From: JBDNFP01 sp041689775
GTDB taxonomy: Bacteria; Bacteroidota; Bacteroidia; Cytophagales; Spirosomataceae
NCBI GenBank assembly: GCA_041689775.1
Contig: JBDNFP010000267.1
Coordinates: 1-21,976 of the forward strand
Direction: 5' to 3'
DNA: 21,976 bases
Below are positions 1 through 8,407 of the stretch, in pieces; positions within the stretch are counted from its first letter, which is position 1, and each line of letters opens with the position of its first letter. The position numbers were made by a program, and so were the translations under genes. The notes below the pieces were generated by a model. That model was not told the DNA's origin, searched no databases, and was given only the letters and a program-made list of their open reading frames with translations.

Positions 1-777
1 CGGCTGGCATAGAAGAGTACGTGAGGGGCAAGCTCAAAGAGGACCTGAGCCCCGAGCAGATCGCCGGAGAAGCCAAGCGTAAAGGTGCGGAGTGCGTCTG
101 TGCCGAGCGCATCTATCAGTACGTGTGGGCTGACAAGAAGCAGGGCGGAAGACTTTACCGTCATTTACGGACCAAGGGCAAGAAATACGCCAAACGGGGC
201 AGGTTGAGGGGAAAAAGGGGCCAGATCAAAGGCCGAGTCGACATTGACCAGCGTCCGGCCATCGTTGACCAAAAGCAGCGGGTGGGCAATGTGGAGATGG
301 ATCTGGTCGTTGGCAAGGGCCAGAGCGGCGTGCTGCTGACTATCAACGACCGAGCCACGGGGATGCTGAAAATGGCCCGGCTGGATAGCAAGGAGGCGGC
401 CCTAGTGCAGGCCCAAGCTGTCGAGATGCTGGCCTGCTGGAAACCGCTGCTGCACACGATCACGACCGACAACGGTAAGGAATTCGCCCACCACCACAAG
501 GTTGCAGAAGAGCTGGAGGTAGAGTGTTACTTTGCCAAGCCCTACCATTCCTGGGAAAGGGCAGGGCGGCCTGTGCCGAGCCAACGAAAACCTCAATGGG
601 CTGGTGCGCCAGTATTTCCCGAAATGGGTCAGGTTCGACCGCGTCACCCAACAATGAGTTGACCAAGTAGTAGTAATTTTAAACCAAAGACCCAGGAAGA
701 GGTTCGGGTACCGATCACCCGAGGAAGTTTTTCAAAGCGCTACTTTAAATAACCAGGGTGTTGCATTTATAACTTGA
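1..777 (+). pseudogene. IS30-family transposase, 3' part, frameshifted
   Basis: This is the catalytic half of an IS30-type DDE transposase. The reading frame is open from the window edge, so the true start lies upstream; the GTG at 21 is internal. Visible motifs are the LSPEQIAG helix-turn-helix region, the first catalytic Asp in VEMDLVVGKG, the second in TTDNGKEF, and YHSWER. Just after that Arg (codon ending at 560) the frame is lost. The homology resumes at 580 in another frame as ANENLNGLVRQYFPKW, carrying the catalytic Glu. About 19 nt lie where one codon is expected, so a net insertion of about 16 nt fits. The second frame meets a TGA at 655-657 and then reads the family C-terminus, NQRPRKRFGYRSPEEVF, to a stop at 775-777. 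IS30 genes often end within the right terminal repeat, so the element probably ends near 775-790. Two lesions make it inactive. Confidence 0.9.
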
Positions 778-1078
778 ATCCACCTAGCCTTGCTTTATTA
801 TGCATTTCAGTTTTTCAAGAGAAACTCCCAAATCAAATAAATCGATGCCTACATCAAATTGACTGGCCTCCAGTTTTTTACAGCATGTCGTTGTGCGTAT
901 GCTTTCCGAAGAAAAATTGCGTACCAAAATAAGAATGAACGCTGACGATCGGCCCCCGCTTGGCGGTCGCGCCACCGAGTTATTGATGGGTGAATTAATT
1001 CGTAAACTTTCAGCCCTGAAAGTGCATGACACGTCAGCCCAGGGTGAAGCTGCTGCCAAGAAAATTTTGTATAAAAAG
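778..1078. other. Intergenic stretch with no supported gene
   Basis: This stretch lies between the IS30 remnant and the convergent end of the DUF5107/TPR gene. Open frames exist on both strands (plus from about 863, minus 784-1059). Neither gives a recognisable domain, and the plus frame runs on into antisense of the neighbouring gene. A short palindrome (ACTTTCAG, two bases, CTGAAAGT) sits at 1006-1023. It is followed on the minus strand only by a mixed A/T run, so it is at best a weak terminator for the minus-strand operon. The stretch could be debris left by the IS30 insertion. Confidence 0.4.
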
Positions 1079-4000
1079 CTAATCCACTATTTCCTGCGCA
1101 TTCAGAAATTTAGCCATGTTTTGATGAATTCCCGCGCCCTGATGATTCACGTCCATTGCCAGGATTTTATCAAAAAAGGCCACCGCCTGACTTGTATGAC
1201 CATTGGCCAGGCCCAGGTTACCGAGGGCCATCAGGTAGAAGCAGTGAATGCGGTTACGCTCATTCAGATCCGTATCAAAAACGAGCATGTCGGGTAGCGA
1301 TACGGCAAAATAATCGAGCTTAATCGTATCGTCCTGATGGGTTTCTCCGTACTCAATCAGTTTCCTGAAAAGTGCCTCGGCCCGTTCGGGTTGGTACAGT
1401 TTTTTCCAGGCCAGGCCCTGATAAAAAAGTTTATCAGGCTGCTGATCATTGTAGAATATGGCTTGCATGGGCGCGTCCAGGCCTACTGTCGCCCGCTCAA
1501 AAAACATCGTTGCCGCCGCCGTATCGCCCATGGCTTCGTGCGCCAGCCCTTTCAGATAAAAAATATCATTTTCCTGCACCCCATATAATTTACCTTCGCC
1601 CAGGTTGAGTGGATAGTTTTCCGCAGCATTCAGTAAATCAAGTGCTTCGGCGGGGTTCCCATCTAATAATGCTTCTTTCGCCAGTTCGATGTGACAGAGT
1701 AGGTATTGTCCCACTACTTTGCCTTCGCCCCCTTCCCACGGGTGAAATTGTCGGGCAGCCAGCAACGTGCGGGCAGCCTGGTACTGACCCAACTGATTGT
1801 ACAGCGTAATCTGTTCCAAGTACAAATCGTCGCGCTGTTCAGTGGCCGTTCCGTATTTTTCCAGCCGGGCCAGCCGATCGGTGGGATCGTGGTTGAGCTT
1901 CTTACAGAGCTGGTCTAGTTCCATCAGTACCCGCGCGTCAGTCGTGTCCAGCGCGAAAGCACGTTTCAGCATCGCGAGCGCCTTATCCGATCGCTGTAAT
2001 TTGTTCTGATAGGCCAGCGATAGATTTCGGTGTACGGTCGGAAAGGTATCGTCCAGTGTAGCCGAGCGCTCCCAGGCATCCATAGCTTCCGGGTATTGGC
2101 GGTTACCATACCAGAAATTACCGAGGTAGTACCAGGTCCGAGCGTGATTGTAATCTGGTTGAGTGGTAGCCCATTGCAGCACGATAAGCTCATCGAGGCG
2201 GTTAGGAAATACGTAGTCCGGACGGGCTTGGGTAGCTTTTTTCAGGTAAAAATCACGCAAATCTGCTTCGTTCTGCTGATGATAGAAGTGCGCAAGAAAA
2301 TAATAAATAAGGGGATAAACTTCGGCCTGTTCCAGTTCCAGGAGCATTTGAGCCGCTTCATCAAACAACCCGGCCCGGCTGTAATCTAGTGCGTACTCCA
2401 GATAATTATGGACGTAGTGCCGCATGAGGTGGTTTAACTCCTGCCGTAATTGGGTGTATTCGCCATCGACTTTTTCAATCAATACGCGCTCAAACAGACA
2501 GCCGAAATGGAATTTGTCGATGGCCAGCGTATCATCGATAAGTCGTTGCGCTTCGGCTATCTGGCCCGTTTTGCGGAGCAGCGCTACTTTCAGATGCCGA
2601 GCTGAGTGGCCGTGCCAGTTGCGTACCAGCGAGCGTTCTGTGAGCTCGAGTGCATGCCCGTAGTCGCGCCGCTGCGTGGCGATACGGGCCAGTTCCAGAA
2701 AACTGGTATCCTGCCAGGCGGCGTTCCAGGTGGCTTTGAAGAAAGCATCGAAGGCTTCGGCAGGCCTCCCCAACTTGTTCATACACAAGCCCAGGTTGTA
2801 GTACGCTTCGCCGTCGTAAGGATTAGGATTTCGGGTGGTAAGCGTCTGGATGGCCGCTCTGAAATAGGGTTCGGCTTTGGGAAACTGCCCATGCCGATAG
2901 TGCCAAAGTCCCAGAGCGTTGTTGCAGCGGCTATCTTTTGCATCACGGCGGAGGGCTTCTTCGTAGTAATCAGTCGCCAAGTACGTAGCGTGGCGGTACT
3001 GCTCGATGTGGTGGCCTGTCAGGTAGAGTTGCTCGTTGTTCTCGACTTCGGCGGGTGCTTTGGCCGCAATGGCGGGTTCCGGGATGGTACCTTCGGCGTC
3101 AACTTCTTCGGGTTGATAGGCCACTAATTCCACACCCTCAGCTGTTGTGACGCTTAGTTGAACGGCAGTTTGGTTTTCTGGATTCGCCGTTATGTTTTGA
3201 ATAAAAGGCTCGGCGGGCGAAAGATCTATTTTTTGTTTAAAAATAATCTGGCCTGCATCAGTCAAACAAACCTCCGCTTCCAAATATTCAGCTGTTGCAT
3301 AAACACTTAGTTGGATTTTGTTATCTGAAAATTCCAGATTGACGGCCGCCTCCTTCGTCGCATTTTTAACGATTCCAATTTCACTGTACGGCATGAAGTA
3401 CTGCGTGAACGTGCGCTCTTCGTTGGGCATGATCCACGAGAAATCGGGCTGATTATCGGTAAACACGCCCGTCATTAACTCGATGTACGGCCCGTCTTCG
3501 TCGGTGAGATTGCGGTCCCAGGCGTAGCCAAATTCACCATTGCCCCAGGTCCATTGTTTTTTACCCGGCGACAGGTGGTGGTTAGCCACGTGTAGTAAGC
3601 CGCCTTTGGTATCGTGCTCGTATCCCCCCACGAAATCATACTTCGACGAAACCGCCATATACGACGTCGGCACCGGAATATTTTGGTACCGCGATATGTC
3701 CGTCCCCGGCGAGTAATCTACTTTGTAATAGGTTCCCTTCGCGATCGGGAACGCCGAAACGTCGCGGCGGCCGTGGTCGAACACGGCGTGGACATCGGGC
3801 GGAAACACCGATTGATAGTAGTCGTTCACTTTGACGGCCGGATTGCTCCACCACAGAAAAGTCTGCGGTAGCTCGGTACGATTGTACAGCACGCCTCGAA
3901 CCTCGAGGTACGCTTTGCCGGGGTACAGCCGAAAGCCCGCCATCCCCTTGGTGCCAAACATCCGCTCAACCTCACTGACCCACACCGTCTTGGAGCCATC

Positions 4001-4423
4001 GCCGTGCTCTTCCGTGGTAAAATCGACGGGCTCGAACGTGCTGGGACGATGGTGCTGCGGCCAGTTGAACTCAATACCGCCCGAAATCCACGGCCCGGTA
4101 AGGCCCACCAGGGCCGGCTTGATCACCTGATTGTAATAGACAAAATGACGGTTTTTGATCTTGTCGAACGCCATCTGTACCCGCCCGCCCAGCTGCGGCA
4201 GAATCATGATTTTCAGGTATTCGTTTTCCAGATAAACTGCCTGGTAGGTACGGTCTTCTTTGTGATCATTTATTTTCTCAATGACGGCATTAGGATACAC
4301 CACGCCGCTGCTGCCCTGATAGACTCGCTTCTCGAGAAACATCGGATTTTTTTCGGGCTTTCCTACGCCATAGGTAGGAATAACGACTGCTTCTTCCCAA
4401 ACACGCACTTCCTGCAAGTTCAT
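1079..4423 (-). CDS. DUF5107 domain protein with C-terminal TPR repeats
   Basis: A 1114-residue protein of unknown biochemical role. Residues about 35-345 resemble the DUF5107 family, a beta-rich domain that I recall as mutarotase-like in fold. Landmarks are LPQLGGRVQMAFDK, the GLTGPWISGGIEFNWPQHHRP stretch near residue 110, and a late FTQYFMPY. A short beta-type linker follows. From about residue 465 to the end there are many tetratricopeptide-like helical repeats, for example NALGLWHYRHGQFPKAEPYF and YYNLGLCMNKLGRPAEAF. There is no signal peptide, lipobox or membrane segment, so it is probably cytoplasmic, unlike the two exported GH2 enzymes beside it. It lies 60 nt downstream of GH2 on the same strand, so it is probably co-transcribed. 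The ATG at 4423 has only AT-rich sequence before it, usual in Bacteroidota. A role in intracellular sugar processing or in a scaffold is inferred from context only. Confidence 0.85.
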   Translation of the reverse strand: MNLQEVRVWEEAVVIPTYGVGKPEKNPMFLEKRVYQGSSGVVYPNAVIEKINDHKEDRTYQAVYLENEYLKIMILPQLGGRVQMAFDKIKNRHFVYYNQVIKPALVGLTGPWISGGIEFNWPQHHRPSTFEPVDFTTEEHGDGSKTVWVSEVERMFGTKGMAGFRLYPGKAYLEVRGVLYNRTELPQTFLWWSNPAVKVNDYYQSVFPPDVHAVFDHGRRDVSAFPIAKGTYYKVDYSPGTDISRYQNIPVPTSYMAVSSKYDFVGGYEHDTKGGLLHVANHHLSPGKKQWTWGNGEFGYAWDRNLTDEDGPYIELMTGVFTDNQPDFSWIMPNEERTFTQYFMPYSEIGIVKNATKEAAVNLEFSDNKIQLSVYATAEYLEAEVCLTDAGQIIFKQKIDLSPAEPFIQNITANPENQTAVQLSVTTAEGVELVAYQPEEVDAEGTIPEPAIAAKAPAEVENNEQLYLTGHHIEQYRHATYLATDYYEEALRRDAKDSRCNNALGLWHYRHGQFPKAEPYFRAAIQTLTTRNPNPYDGEAYYNLGLCMNKLGRPAEAFDAFFKATWNAAWQDTSFLELARIATQRRDYGHALELTERSLVRNWHGHSARHLKVALLRKTGQIAEAQRLIDDTLAIDKFHFGCLFERVLIEKVDGEYTQLRQELNHLMRHYVHNYLEYALDYSRAGLFDEAAQMLLELEQAEVYPLIYYFLAHFYHQQNEADLRDFYLKKATQARPDYVFPNRLDELIVLQWATTQPDYNHARTWYYLGNFWYGNRQYPEAMDAWERSATLDDTFPTVHRNLSLAYQNKLQRSDKALAMLKRAFALDTTDARVLMELDQLCKKLNHDPTDRLARLEKYGTATEQRDDLYLEQITLYNQLGQYQAARTLLAARQFHPWEGGEGKVVGQYLLCHIELAKEALLDGNPAEALDLLNAAENYPLNLGEGKLYGVQENDIFYLKGLAHEAMGDTAAATMFFERATVGLDAPMQAIFYNDQQPDKLFYQGLAWKKLYQPERAEALFRKLIEYGETHQDDTIKLDYFAVSLPDMLVFDTDLNERNRIHCFYLMALGNLGLANGHTSQAVAFFDKILAMDVNHQGAGIHQNMAKFLNAQEIVD

Positions 4424-4465
4424 ATAAATGAGGGGCTTATAGATTCTAAAAGAAATAGGATTCAG

Positions 4466-4483
4466 AGCAGAGCGATCCCTGCT
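4466..4483 (-). other. Intergenic hairpin between GH2 and DUF5107 genes
   Basis: Read on the minus strand, AGCAGGG and CTCTGCT-type arms form a 7-bp stem (one G-U pair) around a four-base ATCG loop, immediately after the stop codon of the upstream GH2 gene. No T-tract follows. It is therefore more likely an mRNA-processing or 3'-end-protecting hairpin inside an operon than a terminator. It could also be chance. Confidence 0.3.
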
Positions 4484-7387
4484 TTACTTTTTTGTGGATG
4501 CGCCAAGCGTAGATTCCTGCTGAAAGAGCTGCCCGATCTGAACCGTCGACAGCGCTTCGGTGGGGTTGAAAGCTTTGCTGTTCATGTACTTGAGCAGGCT
4601 GTATTTCAGTTGCCGTGCCGAGGTACGCTCGGACATAGAACTGTCGAGATCGACGCTGCAAACGATCAGTTTTCCTTTGCCTACGCGCACTTCAAAAGCC
4701 AGCGATAACCGGCGATTCTGAAACCAGTCGTCGATGGGCTGAATCAGCGGGCGCAGGCTTTTTTGAAAATTATTCAGGATAATCGGCTGGGAATTCATCA
4801 CGATGTCGTGCCACTGGTAGTTGCTGTTCATTTCGGTGGGAAAGGACGCAAACAGCGGGTGCGTGGGGTCGCAGACCAGCCCCAGCGTGTGAGGCGGCTG
4901 GTTTTCGGTCCAGGAAGTGTTCCAAAAGATAGACGAAAACCCGATGGCGACTTCGGCCCCTTTGCCTTTTTTTACGTGGCCATAGGGCAACAGCAGCACA
5001 CGCGCGCCCTTTTCGAGCTGCGCGGCCACGTCGGGCGTCAGGGCGTTAGCCACGATTACCTGGCCCTTGACCGCATCGGGGTTGACGCCAGCCGGATATA
5101 CCCAGATATTCCAGGAGTTAGTGACCGGGTTCGTCGTATTTTCGATACCGCTTAGTGTTACTTTTAGAGTCAACATTTCCGCCTTTTTGAACGCTGACAG
5201 CGGCATATTAGCCGTACCGATCGTCTGGCAGTTGTCGATGGCGACTTTGTCTTTATTAAAACAGCCCCGCTGCACTATTTTTCCGGCGCTATTCAACAGC
5301 TGCCAGTCGATACGCTGGTTTGTGAGTTCACTGGCCCCAAAATGAGCGATTTCGAGGGCGGCTTGCATGGTTTCGTTATTTTCATAGATGAGTTTTTTCA
5401 TCCGCGCCAGCAAAACCGTCGAGTTACTAAACGTGCGGTATTCCTGGGGCGTGGTGTATCCTTTGGACTCCCAAAAAGTGTCCAGCGCGCCCACTAGCGC
5501 TGTGCCCTGACCGGGAAAATCGTGCAGACCCAGCAACTGAAAACCGGCAAATCCGGGTGTGCGCAGGGCGGCTTCGATGTCGGCTTTATAGCAGAGCGTT
5601 TGCAGTCGTCCCGATGCGTACAGGAAATCGGCGGCCTGGTCGCCCATGCCGGATTCGTTGAGCGTTTCCCGAAAAATCTCAAAATTTGTGGCCTTCAAAA
5701 TGCCCGTGTATTTATCGATTTCCTTGAAGTTGGGGTAAGCACACCACTGGCCGATTTCGTGGCTCACGTAAGGAGCCCCGGCGTTTTTAATGATATTGCG
5801 CCAGTCAAAATCTGTGCGGGGAGCTCCCTTGTTAATGATACTTTGAAGGCCCTCGCCCCACCGCTGTATGCGAGCCTCGGCGCTGTTGTGGTACTGGTTT
5901 TCGGGAATCATGGGCCAGCCCGCGCCGCTGGTGTAAAGCCGACGGTCATCTTTTTCCTTAAAATGATCCACCCAGCGACCCAGAAAATTGTTCTGATTGT
6001 CCCCACCCGGCTCGTTTCCATAAGCCATCATACAAAACGAAGGGTGGTTGCCGTATTGGCGGATAATCCGCTCCGACTCGTCGTAGATAAACGCGTCGAC
6101 TACTCCGCCCGTACCCACCGCACTAGACTGATTAGCCCAGAGCGGGCTCTCGATTTGCAGGTACATCCCCAGCCGATCCGCCACCGCAAACGCCGCCTCG
6201 GGCGGACACCAGGAGTGAAACCTCAGGTGATTCAGCCCGTAGTCTTTGGCGGTCTTCATGATTTTCTCCCAGGCCGCTTCGTCGGTGGGCGAGTAGCCCG
6301 TCAGCGGAAAAGCCGCACAATCAACATCGCCCCGCAGAAAGATCGGCCGCCCATTGATTTCCAGTCGCGTGCCCACGGCCCGCACTTCCCGCATTCCGAA
6401 GGAAACTTCTTTTGTCGATACTTTCTGCCCCTGTTCGTCGACCAGCTGGGCCGTCAATTGGTACAGTTTTGGATTAAATTCATCCCAAAGTTCAGGGTTA
6501 GAAATAGAGTAGGTAGCCGTCAGCGTAGTCGCTTCGGTCGAAAAGCGAACGGGGATTTTCATTGCCGGTCTGGTCGATTTTTCGCCCGACAGGCTACTCA
6601 CCTGCAAGATCAAGTCGCCTTTAAAGTCTTTGCCGCGGGGCTGCTGCAGCGAAACCGTCAGGTCGATAGAAGCCGTGGATAATTTCGGACGTATCTGCAC
6701 ATCTCCCACATAAACCGGCGAACTGGCCGTGAGCGACAAGTCGCCGATCAGGCCATTCCAGTTGGTCTGAGTATGATCCGTGATACTGTGCGAATTTACG
6801 CCTATGTTTACAACATAGCGATTATCAACCCGGATAATCAGCGTATTCTTGCCGGGCTTGAGCTGTTTGCTAAGGTCAAACTCGTGGGGAACCACTAGGC
6901 TGTTCCGGGTGCCGCAAAACTGGCCGTTGACGTATACCATCGTGCTCCAATGGCAACGTTCGAGGTTGAGAATAACGCGCTTTTTGGCCCAGTCAGCGGG
7001 AACTTCGATTTCCTTTTTGTACCAGGCTGGTCCGGCGTAATAGTGATCGGGTTTGAGCCAAAAAGGCATTTTAAGGTCGCCTTTCCGGTACTTTTCATAA
7101 CGATCGGAAATAAAATAACTACTGTCCACGATTTGGCCTGTCCACGGGGTATCGAGCGTTACGGGGTTGCCTTTTCCGTTGGTGGCCAGCGAGCCGGGCA
7201 GTTTCACGGTATCATCAAATCCCGCTGGCAGCTTCCACCAAGCTTGACGCAGCCCCGCATCGCCAGGATCAAGGCGTAGCTGCCATTCTCCGGCCAACGA
7301 TAGCTTGTCCTGAGCGAATGAGGCCGGGAGATTGACCAAATAAAAACTGATAATTAGGAGCAGATGAACCAAACTATTTTTCCTCAT
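4484..7387 (-). CDS. Exported glycoside hydrolase family 2 enzyme (copy 1)
   Basis: A 967-residue GH2 exo-glycosidase, substrate not predictable. Residues 1-25 form a signal peptide ending in ASFAQ, so the protein is periplasmic or outside the cell. The order is a jelly-roll sugar-binding domain (about 30-225, with LAGEWQLRLD and a VYVNGQF strand), an immunoglobulin-like domain (about 230-340), a TIM barrel (about 345-680), and C-terminal beta domains. The probable acid/base is Glu459 in YGNEPGG, and the probable nucleophile is Glu544 in VSHEIGQW. The barrel carries LRFHSWCPPEAAF in place of the HYPP-type motif common in beta-galactosidases, and LHDFPGQGT near its end; copy 2 shares both. It starts a two-gene unit with the DUF5107/TPR gene 60 nt downstream. 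The AT-rich gap upstream must hold its promoter unless it is read through from copy 2. The length is normal for the large Bacteroidota GH2 group. Confidence 0.92.
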   Translation of the reverse strand: MRKNSLVHLLLIISFYLVNLPASFAQDKLSLAGEWQLRLDPGDAGLRQAWWKLPAGFDDTVKLPGSLATNGKGNPVTLDTPWTGQIVDSSYFISDRYEKYRKGDLKMPFWLKPDHYYAGPAWYKKEIEVPADWAKKRVILNLERCHWSTMVYVNGQFCGTRNSLVVPHEFDLSKQLKPGKNTLIIRVDNRYVVNIGVNSHSITDHTQTNWNGLIGDLSLTASSPVYVGDVQIRPKLSTASIDLTVSLQQPRGKDFKGDLILQVSSLSGEKSTRPAMKIPVRFSTEATTLTATYSISNPELWDEFNPKLYQLTAQLVDEQGQKVSTKEVSFGMREVRAVGTRLEINGRPIFLRGDVDCAAFPLTGYSPTDEAAWEKIMKTAKDYGLNHLRFHSWCPPEAAFAVADRLGMYLQIESPLWANQSSAVGTGGVVDAFIYDESERIIRQYGNHPSFCMMAYGNEPGGDNQNNFLGRWVDHFKEKDDRRLYTSGAGWPMIPENQYHNSAEARIQRWGEGLQSIINKGAPRTDFDWRNIIKNAGAPYVSHEIGQWCAYPNFKEIDKYTGILKATNFEIFRETLNESGMGDQAADFLYASGRLQTLCYKADIEAALRTPGFAGFQLLGLHDFPGQGTALVGALDTFWESKGYTTPQEYRTFSNSTVLLARMKKLIYENNETMQAALEIAHFGASELTNQRIDWQLLNSAGKIVQRGCFNKDKVAIDNCQTIGTANMPLSAFKKAEMLTLKVTLSGIENTTNPVTNSWNIWVYPAGVNPDAVKGQVIVANALTPDVAAQLEKGARVLLLPYGHVKKGKGAEVAIGFSSIFWNTSWTENQPPHTLGLVCDPTHPLFASFPTEMNSNYQWHDIVMNSQPIILNNFQKSLRPLIQPIDDWFQNRRLSLAFEVRVGKGKLIVCSVDLDSSMSERTSARQLKYSLLKYMNSKAFNPTEALSTVQIGQLFQQESTLGASTKK

Positions 7388-7755
7388 GGTGTTACTTTTA
7401 AGTTTAATAAGCTACTTTAAATCCGTATAAGTAGCTAACAGCTATTAGTTTTAGGGTGATTGCATGAAAGTGCTAGTTAGCTGTCTGTAACCTGGATTCT
7501 TTGAAAGAAAGTATTATTTTTTACCTTAAATCAGCTTTTTGCTCTTGATTCCAATGTCTTATAAAAGTAAAGTGCCATGCTTTATGAGAAATATTCTTCA
7601 TGCAATCGCCCTATATTAGTTTGTAGTTGTTAGCTTTTTTCAAGTATTTGATAAATAGAATATTAGCTATTAGCTTAGCCAAATTAATAGTACAAACTAA
7701 TGCTGCGTTAGAACTTATATCGATTGTGCCGGGCTTGAGTCCGCCGTTCCAGAAT
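7388..7755. other. AT-rich intergenic gap upstream of GH2 copy 1
   Basis: A 368-nt non-coding gap inside an otherwise tightly packed minus-strand gene row. It is far more AT-rich than its neighbours. It contains a 201-bp structure bounded by long inverted repeats (7434-7634) and at least five TTAGC/TAGCTA-like motifs between 7432 and 7676. It should also hold a promoter for the GH2 gene that starts at 7387, but I cannot pick a convincing TTTG/TAnnTTTG pair. Confidence 0.6.
7434..7634. repeat. 201-bp structure with imperfect terminal inverted repeats (MITE-like)
   Basis: The left arm starts GCTAACAGCTA and runs inward to AGGGTGATTGCATGAA (7453-7468). The right arm is its reverse complement, TTCATGCAATCGCCCT (7597-7612, one mismatch in 16), running out to GTTGTTAGC (7626-7634). 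Over 35-38 bases the arms match well apart from a 3-base offset and some mismatches. The middle, about 128 nt, is AT-rich and non-coding. No clean target-site duplication is visible. This fits a small non-autonomous transposable element. A long-stem RNA or a paired regulatory region is also possible. Confidence 0.55.
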
Positions 7756-8399
7756 CTAAAACCACTTCACCAATTCATCTACAATTAGTAAATGCCCGGC
7801 TTCATTGGGATGGTTATCCTGCGCCATGTAGCTATCGGCAAAGCCAGCTTGGTACTTATCAGCCAATTGCCTAATCTGGTTGGCGTGCTGATTCAGTTTG
7901 TTCTCCGGCTCGCTCATATCCACTTTCAAATCGGGCGAGGGCGTAAGCAAAATGACTTTGATCACCGTTTGCTAGGATTGTTTGGCCTTTTCCAACCCAA
8001 TCCGCCGGTCGTTGAAGGCGTAGTCGATGAACAGCACGTCGGGCTTGTGGGTTAATACGTCGGTCTGAAAGCGAGCGGCTCCCTGCTCGGAATTTTCGCC
8101 CCCAATGGCCGTCACCAGCACGTTGATAACCGCGTAGAAAAGCGGTCTTTCAGGTGTTTCAGCAACTGATTCGGATACGCGCCAAGGGTATTGACAATCG
8201 GCGTTTTAAAGTACCCCGTCGGGACGCTATGCCCATAAAATAGCAGCGTAATTGACCGGTTCCTAGGCCATTCTTTGGTCAACTCCGTTTTAATGTCCGT
8301 CAGAAAGGTGGCGGGGGCGGCTACGTCGGATCGAATCGGACGGGAAGCGGTCAGAGCAAGGAAAGCTAAAACCGCAAAAAATAGGATGGCTCGTTTCAT
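7756..8399 (-). pseudogene. SGNH/GDSL-family hydrolase, frameshifted and interrupted
   Basis: An exported SGNH-fold esterase, now broken. Residues 1-24 (MKRAILFFAVLAFLALTAS and following) are a signal peptide. Block I reads LLFYGHSVPTGYF, with the candidate nucleophile Ser in GHS in place of GDS. The frame ends early at the TGA at 8112. Dropping one frame near 8138-8142 (one base missing in a TTTTC run) restores AVINVLVTAIGGENSEQG (block II), then IDYAFNDRRIG (block III Asn). A TAG follows at 7972-7974 where a Trp is likely. The same frame then gives VILLTPSPDL and DNHPNEAGH, the catalytic Asp/His block, ending at 7756. Spacing suggests that about ten codons are also lost after the TAG. It starts 8 nt after the upstream GH2 stop, so it was part of that operon. 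An acetyl or other ester target is inferred from the PUL context. Confidence 0.85.
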
Positions 8400-8407
8400 C
8401 GATGATT

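Noticed and set aside
784..1059. Minus-strand open frame of 91 codons between the IS30 remnant and the DUF5107 gene
   Set aside because: It overlaps another equally open frame on the other strand, has no recognisable motif, and has no clear start signal. It could still be debris of an old gene.
893..1297. Plus-strand open frame of 134 codons beginning with GTG
   Set aside because: More than half is antisense to the well-supported DUF5107/TPR gene, and the unique first part shows no recognisable domain.
5522..6682. Plus-strand open frame of 386 codons
   Set aside because: It is antisense to the catalytic barrel of GH2 copy 1 and has no domain-like features.
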